Below are positions 19,466 through 28,813 of a stretch of DNA of 64,000 nucleotides, in pieces. The position numbers and the translations under genes were made by a program. Within the stretch, counting starts at the first letter, position 1. Each line of letters starts with the position of its first letter. The notes under the pieces are model-generated. The model did not search any database, had not been told where the DNA came from, and worked only from the letters and a program-made list of their open reading frames with translations. Source of the DNA: Sneathiella chungangensis (GTDB taxonomy: Bacteria > Pseudomonadota > Alphaproteobacteria > Sneathiellales > Sneathiellaceae); assembly GCF_009882935.1 (NCBI RefSeq), contig NZ_WTVA01000002.1, positions 372,001 to 436,000 on the forward strand. The letters are read 5' to 3'.

Positions 19466-20359
19466 ATGTCCTGGGATTTTTATCGGTATTTTCTTGCGGT
19501 GGCGGAGACGGGGAGCCTTTCGGCCGCCGCCCGCCAACTTTCCGTCTCGCAGCCGACGGTTGGCCGGCAAATTGCTGAATTGGAGAAACGGCTGGAAACC
19601 CGCCTGTTCGAGCGCGCGTCGCATGGCTATCTGCTGACGCCGGCGGGTCAGCAGATCAAGGCGCGGATCGAGAAAGTTGCCGCCGATCTCGTCGGGGCGG
19701 AGCAGCAGGTGCGCGGACTGGATAAATCCCTTTCCGGACTGATCCGTGTTTCCGCCACGGAAGGGCTGGGCAGTTACTGGCTGACGCCCAGGCTCAGCGA
19801 ATTCCAGAAACGCCATCCGAATATTCAGTTCGAACTGATGCTCAATATTTCCGTCGTTGATCTGCGCCGGCGCGAAGCGGATGTCGCCTTGCGTCTTGCC
19901 AATCCCCGGGTATCCGACCTCATCGGCCGGCAGGTTGGACGTACAGGTTTCGGTCTTTACGGCGCAAAAACCTATGTTGATAAAAGGGGCGCGCCGGAAA
20001 CTTTAGCGGATCTCGCTCACCATGATTTTATCGGTTGGCAAGAAGGGCCGGAGAATTTCGTGCTCTCCGCCGCGTTGGAAAAGTTGACCGCGCCTGCGCA
20101 AGTCAAGTTTCGCTGCAATACGGTAGCCGCGCAAATAGCCGCTGTCGCGAACGGGATGGGCTTGTTTCTTGCGCCGCACTATCTCGTGCCGCGTGATGGC
20201 AGCATTGTCCGCTTGTTACCGGCGGAAATCGATCAGAAAGTCGATCTTTGGCTTCTTACCCATCAGGACCTGATCAAGACGAGACGGATCAGGGCGCTTC
20301 TCGATTTTCTCTATGAAAAATTCCGAAATGACAGGCAATCTCTGCTTGGCGGCGTGTAA
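19466..20359 (+). CDS. LysR-family transcriptional regulator
   Basis: 297 residues. The N-terminal winged HTH reads FLAVAETGSLSAAARQLSVS then QPTVGRQIAELEKRLETRLF; the rest is a periplasmic-binding-like effector domain (LSGLIRVSATEGLGSYWLTP). It resembles regulators that control a divergent neighbour, here the PaaI-type thioesterase across a 103-bp gap. No clear ribosome site stands before ATG 19466, and the upstream sequence is AT-rich, so translation may be weak. Ends 2 bases from the convergent phosphate transporter gene. Confidence 0.93.
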   Translation: MSWDFYRYFLAVAETGSLSAAARQLSVSQPTVGRQIAELEKRLETRLFERASHGYLLTPAGQQIKARIEKVAADLVGAEQQVRGLDKSLSGLIRVSATEGLGSYWLTPRLSEFQKRHPNIQFELMLNISVVDLRRREADVALRLANPRVSDLIGRQVGRTGFGLYGAKTYVDKRGAPETLADLAHHDFIGWQEGPENFVLSAALEKLTAPAQVKFRCNTVAAQIAAVANGMGLFLAPHYLVPRDGSIVRLLPAEIDQKVDLWLLTHQDLIKTRRIRALLDFLYEKFRNDRQSLLGGV

Positions 20360-20361
20360 CC

Positions 20362-21852
20362 TTATCCCGCGAAATACGCGATCGCGAAGAAGATACCGGC
20401 GGCGATCAGCGCCGCACAGGGCACCGTGATGATCCAGGCCGCAACGATGGTCAGCAAATGGGACCGGCGCACCAGCTTCTTGCGCCGGTTGTTGGTGGTC
20501 TCGATTTCCGAAATCGGCAGGTTGCTGTCGGGATGGATTTTCTGTTCTCTCAAATTGGCGCGCAGCAGTTTCGCCCGCCGTTCCGTATCCCATTCCCGGA
20601 AGAAGCCGACGCCGAACACGGCTCCGACGGCGATATGGGTCGAGCTTACCGGTAAACCGAGCGCCGAGGCGATAAGGACCGTGATCCCGGCCGACAGCGC
20701 CACGCAATAGGCGCGCATGGGATTCATTTTGGTGATCTGTTCGCCAAGTGTGCGGATCAGCTTCGGCCCGAAGAGGAAAAGCCCCGCGCTCAAACCCGCG
20801 GCGCCGATCAGCATGACCCAAAGCGGAATGCCTACCTTGATTGCAATGGCGCCGGAGGTTGAAACGCCGACGATGGCAGCCAGCGGGCCGACCGCGTTCG
20901 CAACATCATTTGCGCCATGGGCGAAGGAGAGGAGGGCGGCTGAGCAGATGAGCGGAATAGTGAAAAGCGCGCGCACCGATTTATTCCGGTTTTCCATGCC
21001 TCTCGACGCCTTGTGGATGATCGGCTTCACCACCGCGAAGGTGCCCGCAAAGAAGAGGAGCGACAAAACAAGGACCGTCGTTGCATCCGGCCGCCAGATT
21101 TTTTTCAGTCCCTTCATGACGAGATAGGCGGAAAAAACACCTGCCATAATGCCGACAAGAACGGGAACCCAGCGCCGTGCGGCGGCCACCTTGTCTTCTT
21201 TGTAAATGATATTGTATTTGATGAAAGCCAGGAAAATTGCGGCGATGCCACCGCCCATGACCGGGGAGATAACCCAGCTGGCAGCAATCGCGCCCATCAT
21301 GTTCCAATTAACGACGCTGAATCCTGCGGCGGCGATCCCGGCGCCCATGACACCGCCGACGACCGCATGGGTCGTGGAGACAGGTGCGCCAATCCAGGTC
21401 GCGACATTTACCCAGAGCGCGGCGGCGAACAGAGCCGACATCATGGCCCAGACGAAAATTTCGCTGCTCGCCATTGACGCGGGATTGATGATTCCTTTTT
21501 GAATGGTACTGACAACATCGCCGCCGGCAAGGATTGCCCCTGCCGCCTCGAAAATGGCGGCGATCACGATGGCGCCGAACATTGTCAAGGCGCGCGAACC
21601 GACGGCCGGTCCGACATTGTTGGCGACGTCATTCGCCCCGATATTGAGCGCCATATAGCCACCAATGATGGCGGCGATGATAATCAGCGTTGAATGTTCG
21701 CCCGCTGTCGTCAGGCCGGCGGCAACCGCCCAAACGATCAGCAAAAACAGTCCGGCAAATGCCAACGGCACAAAACTCTTGCCGGCCCTCGATACCTGCG
21801 TTTCGATCGACTCGATACGGCCAAGATCCTTATCGAGGGTTTGCTTTACCAT
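20362..21852 (-). CDS. Pit-type inorganic phosphate transporter
   Basis: Low-affinity phosphate/cation symporter of the PiT family in the inner membrane. 496 residues, around eleven membrane segments. The two family signatures are visible as inverted duplicates: GGYMALNIGANDVANNVGPA near the N-terminus and LLSFAHGANDVANAVGPLAA in the second half. The N-terminal extension and the central soluble loop make it longer than E. coli PitA's core but similar in total. I looked for a Pho box upstream and found none convincing. Confidence 0.95.
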   Translation of the reverse strand: MVKQTLDKDLGRIESIETQVSRAGKSFVPLAFAGLFLLIVWAVAAGLTTAGEHSTLIIIAAIIGGYMALNIGANDVANNVGPAVGSRALTMFGAIVIAAIFEAAGAILAGGDVVSTIQKGIINPASMASSEIFVWAMMSALFAAALWVNVATWIGAPVSTTHAVVGGVMGAGIAAAGFSVVNWNMMGAIAASWVISPVMGGGIAAIFLAFIKYNIIYKEDKVAAARRWVPVLVGIMAGVFSAYLVMKGLKKIWRPDATTVLVLSLLFFAGTFAVVKPIIHKASRGMENRNKSVRALFTIPLICSAALLSFAHGANDVANAVGPLAAIVGVSTSGAIAIKVGIPLWVMLIGAAGLSAGLFLFGPKLIRTLGEQITKMNPMRAYCVALSAGITVLIASALGLPVSSTHIAVGAVFGVGFFREWDTERRAKLLRANLREQKIHPDSNLPISEIETTNNRRKKLVRRSHLLTIVAAWIITVPCAALIAAGIFFAIAYFAG

Positions 21853-22056
21853 GACGTCAACCCTGTCTTTTGCATTAGCGCGACATAATATTGTAACAAA
21901 TTGACTTGCTTTCTAGTTCATGACGCTTCGGAATGAAAGAGCAATTCGGGTGGTTCGCTCAACCACGCGGTTTTTTCCCCGCTTTTAATTTTCCGGCAGC
22001 TTGTGATAGGGTTTCGAAAAGAAGCGGGCGATGGCGCATTTAGAAGGACAAGAACA

Positions 22057-23232
22057 ATGAAGATACTCCCTGAAATTAAAGAGATGCATGCCGAACTGAC
22101 GGAGTGGCGGCACCGTATTCACAAGCATCCGGAGACAGCGTTTGAGGAATATAAAACGTCCGACTTCGTTGCCGAAAAGCTGGAGAGTTTTGGAATCGAA
22201 GTTCATCGCGGGCTTGGCAAAACCGGCGTTGTCGGGACGCTGAAGCAGGGGAGCGGCAACCGGGCGATTGGCCTGCGGGCCGATATGGATGCGCTTGACC
22301 TGCAGGAACTCAATGAATTCGACCATCGCTCGCAAATTGATGGCAAAATGCACGGCTGTGGCCATGACGGTCATACCGTGATGCTGCTTGGCGCCGCGAA
22401 GCATCTGGCGGCGACAAAGAATTTCGACGGGACGGTCCGATTTATTTTTCAGCCCGCCGAGGAGAATGTTGCGGGTGGCCGAGTGATGATCAGCGATGGC
22501 CTTTTCGAGAAGTTTCCTGTCGATAGCGTGTATGGGATGCATAACATGCCGGGGCACCAGGTTGGGACATTTGCGGTCCGCAAGGGCCCGATCATGGCTT
22601 CCGCGGATTTCTTCGAGGCCCGAATCATCGGGAACGGTGGGCACGGCGCGTTTCCGCATCTGGCGACGGACCCTGTCGTGATTGCTTCTGAAATCGTGCT
22701 CGCATGGCAGAATATTGTGAGCCGCAACACCGACCCGCTGCAATCCGCTGTGGTGACGGTGGCGCAGATCAATGGCGGTCACACCGGCAATGTCATTCCG
22801 GCCGATGTCACCTTGAAAGGGACGACGCGGGCGTTCGATCCGAATGTTCAGGATATGATCGAGAACCGGATGCGCCAGATCGCCGTCGGCATTGCCGAAG
22901 CGCATGGTGCAAAAGCGGAATTTACCTATGACCGCCGGTATGCGCCGACGATCAATACCTCCGATGAGACAGAGGAGGCCATCGCCGCTGCGGTAGAGTT
23001 GGTCGGGGATGCGGCCGTGAACAAGGATGTCACGCCGGTTATGGGCGCGGAGGATTTTTCCTGGATGCTGCGGGAACGGCCGGGCTGCTATATCATGATT
23101 GCCAACGGCTCCGGCGAGGGGAGCTGCCATGTGCATAACCCCAATTACGATTTCAACGATGAAATCCTGCCGCTCGGCGCCAATTACTGGGTCCGTCTGA
23201 CCGAACGGATTCTGGGGAAAGAAGCAAACTGA
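22057..23232 (+). CDS. M20 family amidohydrolase (hippurate hydrolase/aminoacylase type)
   Basis: Zinc amidohydrolase that cleaves N-acyl amino acids or similar amides. 391 residues. Metal site residues are seen in LRADMDALDLQE, HGCGHDGHTVMLLGAAKHL, FIFQPAEENVAGG and, in the C-terminal half, VMGAEDFSWML. Start at ATG 22057 with AAGGA 8 bases upstream; the frame is open from 22003 but without a ribosome site. Divergent from the Pit gene. Substrate is not deducible. Confidence 0.93.
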   Translation: MKILPEIKEMHAELTEWRHRIHKHPETAFEEYKTSDFVAEKLESFGIEVHRGLGKTGVVGTLKQGSGNRAIGLRADMDALDLQELNEFDHRSQIDGKMHGCGHDGHTVMLLGAAKHLAATKNFDGTVRFIFQPAEENVAGGRVMISDGLFEKFPVDSVYGMHNMPGHQVGTFAVRKGPIMASADFFEARIIGNGGHGAFPHLATDPVVIASEIVLAWQNIVSRNTDPLQSAVVTVAQINGGHTGNVIPADVTLKGTTRAFDPNVQDMIENRMRQIAVGIAEAHGAKAEFTYDRRYAPTINTSDETEEAIAAAVELVGDAAVNKDVTPVMGAEDFSWMLRERPGCYIMIANGSGEGSCHVHNPNYDFNDEILPLGANYWVRLTERILGKEAN

Positions 23233-23380
23233 CGACATATATGCTCACTTTCTCGCAGAATCCCGCCAAATTTTCGTGATCACGGTTACAAACCTGATGG
23301 AAAGTTGGTGGTTTTCATCGTTTGGTGACATCACATTATGTATTGTAATGGTTCCAAAGTATGGAGTGATGTCGACTTAG

Positions 23381-24241
23381 ATGACTATGCATGTGAAATT
23401 CTGGGGGGTTAGAGGATCCATCGCGACGCCTTCCGCTGATCATATGAAATATGGCGGGAATACGTCCTGCGTTGAGGTTGTCATCAATGACCGTATCATT
23501 ATTCTGGATGCAGGAACGGGGGTGCGGCTGCTCGGGGAATGCCTGACGCGCCGCGGAATAAAAGATTATCTGTTCCTGCAATCCCACACCCACTGGGACC
23601 ATATCAACGGGTTCCCATTCTTCAGCCCGATTTACCGCGAAGACGTGAATATCAAGGTAATGGCCGGCCATTTGAGTGAGCTTGGCGGTATTAAAAAGGT
23701 TCTCTCTTCGCAAATGTGCCAGCCGACATTCCCTGTTCCGTTCGCCGAACTCGCCGCGAATCTGAGTTTTGAGGATTTCAAATCCGGGGATTCCTTCTCC
23801 CTCGGCGATGGCATCTTCGTGCGTACCGCCCCGATGAAGCATCCTGATGGCGGCACCGGTTACAGAATTGATTTTGAAGGAACCTCTCTTTGCTACGTGA
23901 CGGATACGGAGCATGTGATCGGGCATCCGGACAAGGATATTCTTGAACTGATAGACGGGGCTGATCTGGTTATTTACGACGCCACCTATACGGACGAGGA
24001 ATATCCGAAGTTCAAGGGATGGGGACATTCGACCTGGCAGGAAGGTGTCCGGTTATGCAAGGCGGCGGGTGTGGGCCAGCTCGCAATTTTCCATCATGAC
24101 CCCTCTCATGATGACGCCTTCATGGACGGCGTCGCCCGCGAAGCCCGAAAGGCCTGGCCCAATGCCTTTGTCGCCCGTGAGGGCATGAGTGTCGAAATCA
24201 AGGCGGCATCCTATCCCAACAAAATCTCGATGGCGCTCTAA
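23381..24241 (+). CDS. Metallo-beta-lactamase-fold hydrolase
   Basis: 286 residues. Binuclear metal site of the MBL fold: SHTHWDHINGFPFF (HxHxDH), a His in the segment KGWGHSTWQEG, Asp in CYVTDTEH, and HHDPSHDD. The N-terminal HVKFWGVRGSIATPS and YGGNTSCVEV are typical of a subfamily of MBL proteins found next to cyclic-nucleotide or response-regulator modules, whose substrate is mostly unknown. The TAA stop overlaps the TAG stop of the convergent LysR gene by 3-4 bases. Confidence 0.9.
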   Translation: MTMHVKFWGVRGSIATPSADHMKYGGNTSCVEVVINDRIIILDAGTGVRLLGECLTRRGIKDYLFLQSHTHWDHINGFPFFSPIYREDVNIKVMAGHLSELGGIKKVLSSQMCQPTFPVPFAELAANLSFEDFKSGDSFSLGDGIFVRTAPMKHPDGGTGYRIDFEGTSLCYVTDTEHVIGHPDKDILELIDGADLVIYDATYTDEEYPKFKGWGHSTWQEGVRLCKAAGVGQLAIFHHDPSHDDAFMDGVAREARKAWPNAFVAREGMSVEIKAASYPNKISMAL

Positions 24242-25119
24242 TCCGCTGGCGAAATACCCGTTGACCCCGCGGCGCTGTTGAAAAAAGAGGCAATGATGGG
24301 GGACTCTCTCTCGTCGGCAAGACAAATCATATAAGTGGCCTCTTTCATCCTCCCGTCGTTAACGTCGATTGCGTGAATTCGGTCGTCCCACCGGATATCC
24401 CTGTCAGTAAAAAAGGTCATGCCGAGGCCGTTGGCGACCGTCTCGCGCCCGGTTTCCTTGTTTTGCAGGACAAAGGCTTGATCCCTTTCAAACTGGACGA
24501 ATTCTGACCAGTGCCCGCGGATGCGCCCCGTTGTTTCAAGATCGAACGGGAGGATGATGACTTCATTCTGCAGGTCGGTCAGCTCCACCGATGTCTTTTC
24601 CGCCCAGGGATGATCTTTCGAAACCGCCAGCTTGAGCGGGAGTTCTTCTATTTTCAGTCCGAGCAGTCTCTTGTCCTTGGGGGGTGCAAAATGAATCGCA
24701 ATATCCGCCCGGAAATCGAAAATTTCCGTTTCGATGGCGTTGGACGGGATGGTCCTGTAGGAGACGAGGATCTCAGGATACCGCGCCCGAAAGGTACTGA
24801 CCAGGGGCAATGATGTCAGGGAAGAGGTGGCGACGATTTTCAGGTGACCGGCCTCCAGGGAGGCGAGAGAGGCGAGCAAATTCTCTGCTTCCTGCTCGAG
24901 GCTGAAAATTCTTTTGGAAATATTAAGAAGGAGTTGGCCCGAAGCGGTGATTTCCGTTTTCCGCCCGCGCCGTCTGAAAAGCTTTGTGTTGTAATGCTGT
25001 TCGAGCGCTTGGATTTGAAACGTGACGGCCGGTTGCGTGAGTCCCAGCATTTTTGCGGCGGCTGAAAATCCGCCAGTCTTCGCGACGGCGTGAAATGCTT
25101 TTAACTGTGCATGGTTCAT
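24238..25119 (-). CDS. LysR-family transcriptional regulator
   Basis: 293 residues from ATG 25119 (the open frame runs on to 25203 but MNHAQLKAFHAVAKTGGFSA is the normal LysR beginning). HTH: AKMLGLTQPAVTFQIQALEQ. The effector domain follows from GHLKIVATSSLTSLPLVS. The TFQI and RGRK context resembles regulators found near phosphonate or amino-acid genes, but no such genes lie here; target unknown. Its upstream region (25120-25392) is very AT-rich and shared with a divergent histidine phosphatase gene. Confidence 0.92.
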   Translation of the reverse strand: MNHAQLKAFHAVAKTGGFSAAAKMLGLTQPAVTFQIQALEQHYNTKLFRRRGRKTEITASGQLLLNISKRIFSLEQEAENLLASLASLEAGHLKIVATSSLTSLPLVSTFRARYPEILVSYRTIPSNAIETEIFDFRADIAIHFAPPKDKRLLGLKIEELPLKLAVSKDHPWAEKTSVELTDLQNEVIILPFDLETTGRIRGHWSEFVQFERDQAFVLQNKETGRETVANGLGMTFFTDRDIRWDDRIHAIDVNDGRMKEATYMICLADERESPIIASFFNSAAGSTGISPAD

Positions 25120-25392
25120 CGTCACGTTCCGGTCTACGTCACAGTACGGTATTCCATTTTTGCGCCTCGTATTCGGAGTATAAAACAAACACAATTGACG
25201 CATAAGTTATCAAATAACCCTTGTCAATTGAAATAATCGTATACAATACACCAATAAAGAGTATTTTTTTATTATAATTGTCTTGGTTTATTTGAAGCTG
25301 CTTTGAATTTCTCGTTTATGATGTGACGTTTTGCGTTATAACCGCCATGAACTATCAGTTTAGCGACGTGTAGAGCGCTAGAAGGAGTATAT

Positions 25393-25947
25393 GTGAGTAC
25401 GACAGTGTATCTGGTCCGTCATGGCGAAGCGGCGGAATCCTGGGAAAATTCCCTTAATCCGGGATTGAGTGAGCGGGGTGGGGAGCAGGCGCGGACAATG
25501 GCGGAACGACTTCATGGGGAAATTGTTCCTGCCGATCTTTTCAGCAGCCCGCTCCAACGGACCCGTGAAACGGCGAAACCGCTTGCTGATCTGTGGCAGA
25601 AGGGGGCGATTATCGCGCCGGAACTCTCCGAGGTTCCCTCCGCCGGACTGGATTTGGGGAATCGGCGGGCCTGGCTGACCCGGGTTCTGGAGGGAAAATG
25701 GTCGGAACAGTCGGATCATCTGCGGCACTGGCGATCAACAATCCTGGATTTTACGGCGGGGCGGACGCGGGATGCGGTTTTCGTAACCCATTTTGTTGTA
25801 ATCAATGCCATTGTCGGGGCAATCGGCGGGAGCGATGATGTCGTGGTTTTTCGTCCCGATTATTGCTCGGTCACCAAATTGCATATTTCCGGCGGTAGAA
25901 TGAGCGTTGTTGAAATAGGACAGGAAGCTGTTACAGTCGTGAAATAG
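25393..25947 (+). CDS. Histidine phosphatase family protein (SixA/PhoE-like)
   Basis: 184 residues. The phosphohistidine motif VYLVRHGEA is at the N-terminus, followed by LSERGGEQARTMAERL and FSSPLQRTRETAKPLAD; the second catalytic His is in VFVTHFVVINAI (normally a GHGG-like motif, here THFV). Start GTG 25393 with GAAGGAG 6 bases upstream; an ATG two bases earlier is out of frame. Substrate unknown; phosphohistidine or small phosphate esters are usual in the family. Confidence 0.9.
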   Translation: MSTTVYLVRHGEAAESWENSLNPGLSERGGEQARTMAERLHGEIVPADLFSSPLQRTRETAKPLADLWQKGAIIAPELSEVPSAGLDLGNRRAWLTRVLEGKWSEQSDHLRHWRSTILDFTAGRTRDAVFVTHFVVINAIVGAIGGSDDVVVFRPDYCSVTKLHISGGRMSVVEIGQEAVTVVK

Positions 25948-26003
25948 CGCCGCGCCGCATTTTCGCTGGCCCCTGATCGGCAAATTTTGAAAAGATACCC
26001 AGT

Positions 26004-26468
26004 ATGACACATGTGAAACCGTTGAAAAAACAGGAAACGGATAGTTGTTCTATTGACGATTATCATGTCGAGTTGCAGATCGGACATCTGCTGCGGCGCG
26101 CGCATCAGCGGGCCAGCGCCATTTTCCAGTCTAATATGGGGTATCAACAGATTACGCCAACCCAGTTTGCGGCGCTCTGCAAGCTGCGGGACGAGGGGGA
26201 ACTGTCGCAAAATCACCTAGGCCGTCTGACGGCGATGGATCCGGCGACCATTCAGGGCGTGACCCGGCGTTTGATGGATCGCGGGCTGATCGAGACACGG
26301 CCGGATCAATCCGACCGGCGGCGGATGCTGCTGCGTCTGACGGATGCGGGGCAGGTGATGATTGCGACGCTGATCCCGCATGGTTTCGATATAACAGATG
26401 AAACACTTGCGCCTCTCTCGCCCGAGGAGCAGGAGATGATCATCACCTTATTGCAAAAGATTAGCTGA
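26004..26468 (+). CDS. MarR-family transcriptional regulator
   Basis: 154 residues. Winged HTH: FAALCKLRDEGELSQNHLGR, then LTAMDPATIQGVTRRLMDRG and the wing LIETRPDQSDRRRMLLRLTD. The N-terminal helix HLLRRAHQRASAIFQSN serves in dimerisation. Such regulators often sense aromatic acids or oxidants; the target is not evident. It ends just upstream of the SOS promoter of imuA on the same strand, so read-through is possible. Confidence 0.93.
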   Translation: MTHVKPLKKQETDSCSIDDYHVELQIGHLLRRAHQRASAIFQSNMGYQQITPTQFAALCKLRDEGELSQNHLGRLTAMDPATIQGVTRRLMDRGLIETRPDQSDRRRMLLRLTDAGQVMIATLIPHGFDITDETLAPLSPEEQEMIITLLQKIS

Positions 26469-26495
26469 TATCCGACGATTGAGCGGTCGGAAGAC

Positions 26496-26535
26496 TTGAC
26501 TCTTGAAGTGGAAAAAAATAGAACAAAACAAGAAC
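26496..26535 (+). promoter_or_regulatory. SOS promoter with LexA box for imuA-imuB-dnaE2
   Basis: A sigma-70-like -35 (TTGACT, 26496-26501) and -10 (TAGAAC, 26519-26524) are exactly 17 bases apart. GAACAAAACAAGAAC (26521-26535) is a perfect GAAC-N7-GAAC, the alphaproteobacterial LexA operator, and overlaps the -10, where bound LexA would block RNA polymerase. It lies 58 bases upstream of imuA. The box type is established for alphaproteobacteria; the promoter is read by eye. Confidence 0.85.
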
Positions 26536-26592
26536 ATTTGCGATAATGGAAAATGATCCGGATTGCCGGAGCCCCGCCAGATATGCCAAGCG

Positions 26593-27363
26593 ATGGGATC
26601 GGAGATGACAAAGCATGTTCTTCAAAAGCTGCGGTCGGATATACGCCGGCTGGATCACACGGCTCTGTCCGGACGGGCGGAAGCGGATGTGATCCCCTTT
26701 GGGGCGCCAGCTGTAGATCGGTCTTTGCCCTGGGGCGGGCTGCCAAGAGGGGCGTTGCATGAAATTGGAACGCCACCGAAGGCGGCCCCCTCTTTTTTCG
26801 CGTCGGCGGCGGGTTTCGCCGCGGCCCTCCTGGCCCGGTCAGTCGCGCCTTCGGGAATGGCGATCTGGTGTCAGAACCGGCGGCGGGCGCGGCGATACGG
26901 TCAGATTTATGGCCCCGGCCTGGCGCCATACGGGCTTGATCCGAACCGCCTGCTGATGGTCAATGCAGAAAGCGATGCGGACGTTTTATGGGTAATGGAG
27001 GAAGGGCTGCGTTCCTCCGCCATCCAGGCAGTGCTGGGGGAGGTGGCCGGGCTGGACCTGACGGCCAGCCGACGGTTGCAGCTGGCTGCGGAAAAATCCG
27101 GATCTACGGCATTTTTGTTGCGTGGTCCGGAAGGCGCGGCCGGCAACAATGCGGCGCTGACCCGCTGGCACGTCCGTCCCTTCATCCTCCCGCAGGAGGT
27201 TGACAAGACAGGCGCGGAGCAAGTGACCGGGTGGCAGGTGGCCTTGTGGCGTTGCCGGGGCGGAGGTCCGGCCGAATGGAAGGTTATGTGGAAAGATGAA
27301 GCGTTTTATTGCCATATGGCTGGCGCGATGGCCGACCGACTGCCGGCGGCGGCCGTCTGCTGA
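26593..27363 (+). CDS. imuA: ImuA, accessory protein of the SOS mutasome
   Basis: RecA-like small protein that works with ImuB and DnaE2 in SOS-induced mutagenic repair. About 256 residues; ATG 26593 or 26605 (MTKHVLQKL) may be the start, neither with a strong ribosome site. Characteristic segment PWGGLPRGALHEIG leads into the RecA-like core (FAAALLARSVAPSGMAIWCQ), and VLGEVAGLDLTASRRLQLAA is conserved in the family. The end overlaps imuB by 68 bases. First gene behind the LexA box. Confidence 0.88.
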   Translation: MGSEMTKHVLQKLRSDIRRLDHTALSGRAEADVIPFGAPAVDRSLPWGGLPRGALHEIGTPPKAAPSFFASAAGFAAALLARSVAPSGMAIWCQNRRRARRYGQIYGPGLAPYGLDPNRLLMVNAESDADVLWVMEEGLRSSAIQAVLGEVAGLDLTASRRLQLAAEKSGSTAFLLRGPEGAAGNNAALTRWHVRPFILPQEVDKTGAEQVTGWQVALWRCRGGGPAEWKVMWKDEAFYCHMAGAMADRLPAAAVC

Positions 27364-28813
27364 TACCCCCTTTGCGCTCACCTGTGAAGAGAGCGGCGGC
27401 ATCCGCCTTTATTCGGTTGATGCGGCCGCAGCGATGCTTGGTCTGGAAGCGGGAATGACGCTCGCGAATGCCCGGGCGATGGTGCCAAACCTGGCGGTGG
27501 CCCCGGCAACACCGGAACGGGATGAGGACAGGCGGCGGATGCTCGCCGACTGGTGCGGCCGTTTCAGCCCCTGGTGTGCGCTGGATGACGGAGATGGCAT
27601 CCGCCTTGAGATCACCGGCGTCGCCCATCTTTTCGGCGGGGAGGAGAAGATGCTGTCCCTGATGCTGGCGAAATTTCAAAAAATGCGGATCACGGCTCAG
27701 TTTGGCCTTACCGATACCCCCGCTGTTGCCTGGGCGGCGGCTCGTTTTGCCGGGCAGGAGATCATGATCGTTCCGCCGGGCGCCGGAACGGCCTTTATGG
27801 CAGACCTGCCCGTCAGAGCGTTGCGACTGGATGAAAAAACCGTCGCCGGGCTTGAGAAGGTCGGCCTTCGCAAAGTCTCCGACCTCTATGATCTACCGCG
27901 CGCGCCATTGGAACTTCGGTTCGGACGGCAGCTTCTTTCGCGTCTGGATCAGGTGAGCGGCCAGGAGGCGGAACCGATTTCCCCGCTGCGGCCCGCCGCC
28001 GCCTTTCGCACCCGGTTATCTTGGCCCGATCCTATCGGATTGCTTTCCGATATCGAGGCGGCCGCCGATGAGCTTGCCGTGGCATTGTGCCGCCAGCTGG
28101 AAAGGCACGGGAAGGGGGCGCGCAGGTTGGAACTGGCGCTCTATCGCGCTGACGGGGAGGTGATCCACATTACCTTCGGCACCAGCGCGCCGAGCCGTGA
28201 TGCGCGGCATATGATTCGCCTGCTGGGGGAAAAACTGCCGGATATCGACATAGGATTCGGGGTGGATGCGATGATCTTCTCGGCCCTTGAGACAGCCCCT
28301 CAACAGATGCATCAGTCCGGTTTCGTATCGATGCAAAAAGCGGAAGCCTCCGGCAGTGCGGCGGACGGGCAGCAAGCGTTTTCGCAACTGGTGGACCGCC
28401 TGGCCAGCCGGATTGGAGCCGGGCATGTCTTTCGTCTTGTTCCTTTTGACAGCCATGACCCGGAGCGCGCCTTTGCCGTCGTGCCGGCCATGACGCCGCC
28501 GGTGAATGGCCGCTGGCCGGCCCGTCAGCCGCGCCCTGTCAGGCTGCTGCCGGTGCCGGAACGGATGAAAATGATGTTTGAGGGGCCGCGCCCGGCCAGA
28601 TATGCCTGGCGGCAGGAGGAAGGGGGCGTTTCTGCGCTGGAGGGACCGGAGCGGATTTCGCCCGAATGGTGGCGTCTTGCCCTTGAGACCCGGGATTATT
28701 TCCGGCTTGAGGCCGCCAGCGGCCAGCGCTTCTGGATCTTTGCCGCCCCCTCGGTCCGGGGGGCGAAGCCGCTCAGGGATCAGCAATGGTATATGCATGG
28801 CTTCTTCGGTTGA
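27296..28813 (+). CDS. imuB: ImuB, catalytically inactive Y-family polymerase-like protein
   Basis: Bridges ImuA and DnaE2 to the beta clamp in mutagenic repair. 505 residues with a Y-family fold (thumb/little-finger around residues 180-330: GLEKVGLRKVSDLYDLPRAP). The N-terminus FIAIWLARWPTD lacks the first catalytic Asp of active Y polymerases, and the Asp-Glu pair of motif SxDEA becomes DG in DGDGIRLEITGV, as is known for ImuB. I do not see a canonical QLxLF clamp motif; QQMHQSGF (about residue 335) occupies the usual region. Overlaps imuA and dnaE2. Confidence 0.93.
   Translation: MKRFIAIWLARWPTDCRRRPSADTPFALTCEESGGIRLYSVDAAAAMLGLEAGMTLANARAMVPNLAVAPATPERDEDRRRMLADWCGRFSPWCALDDGDGIRLEITGVAHLFGGEEKMLSLMLAKFQKMRITAQFGLTDTPAVAWAAARFAGQEIMIVPPGAGTAFMADLPVRALRLDEKTVAGLEKVGLRKVSDLYDLPRAPLELRFGRQLLSRLDQVSGQEAEPISPLRPAAAFRTRLSWPDPIGLLSDIEAAADELAVALCRQLERHGKGARRLELALYRADGEVIHITFGTSAPSRDARHMIRLLGEKLPDIDIGFGVDAMIFSALETAPQQMHQSGFVSMQKAEASGSAADGQQAFSQLVDRLASRIGAGHVFRLVPFDSHDPERAFAVVPAMTPPVNGRWPARQPRPVRLLPVPERMKMMFEGPRPARYAWRQEEGGVSALEGPERISPEWWRLALETRDYFRLEAASGQRFWIFAAPSVRGAKPLRDQQWYMHGFFG

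Noticed and set aside
21853..22056. Possible Pho box upstream of the Pit transporter gene
   Set aside because: TTGTTAC-AATA-TTATGTC on the minus strand matches too few positions of the two 7-base half-sites.
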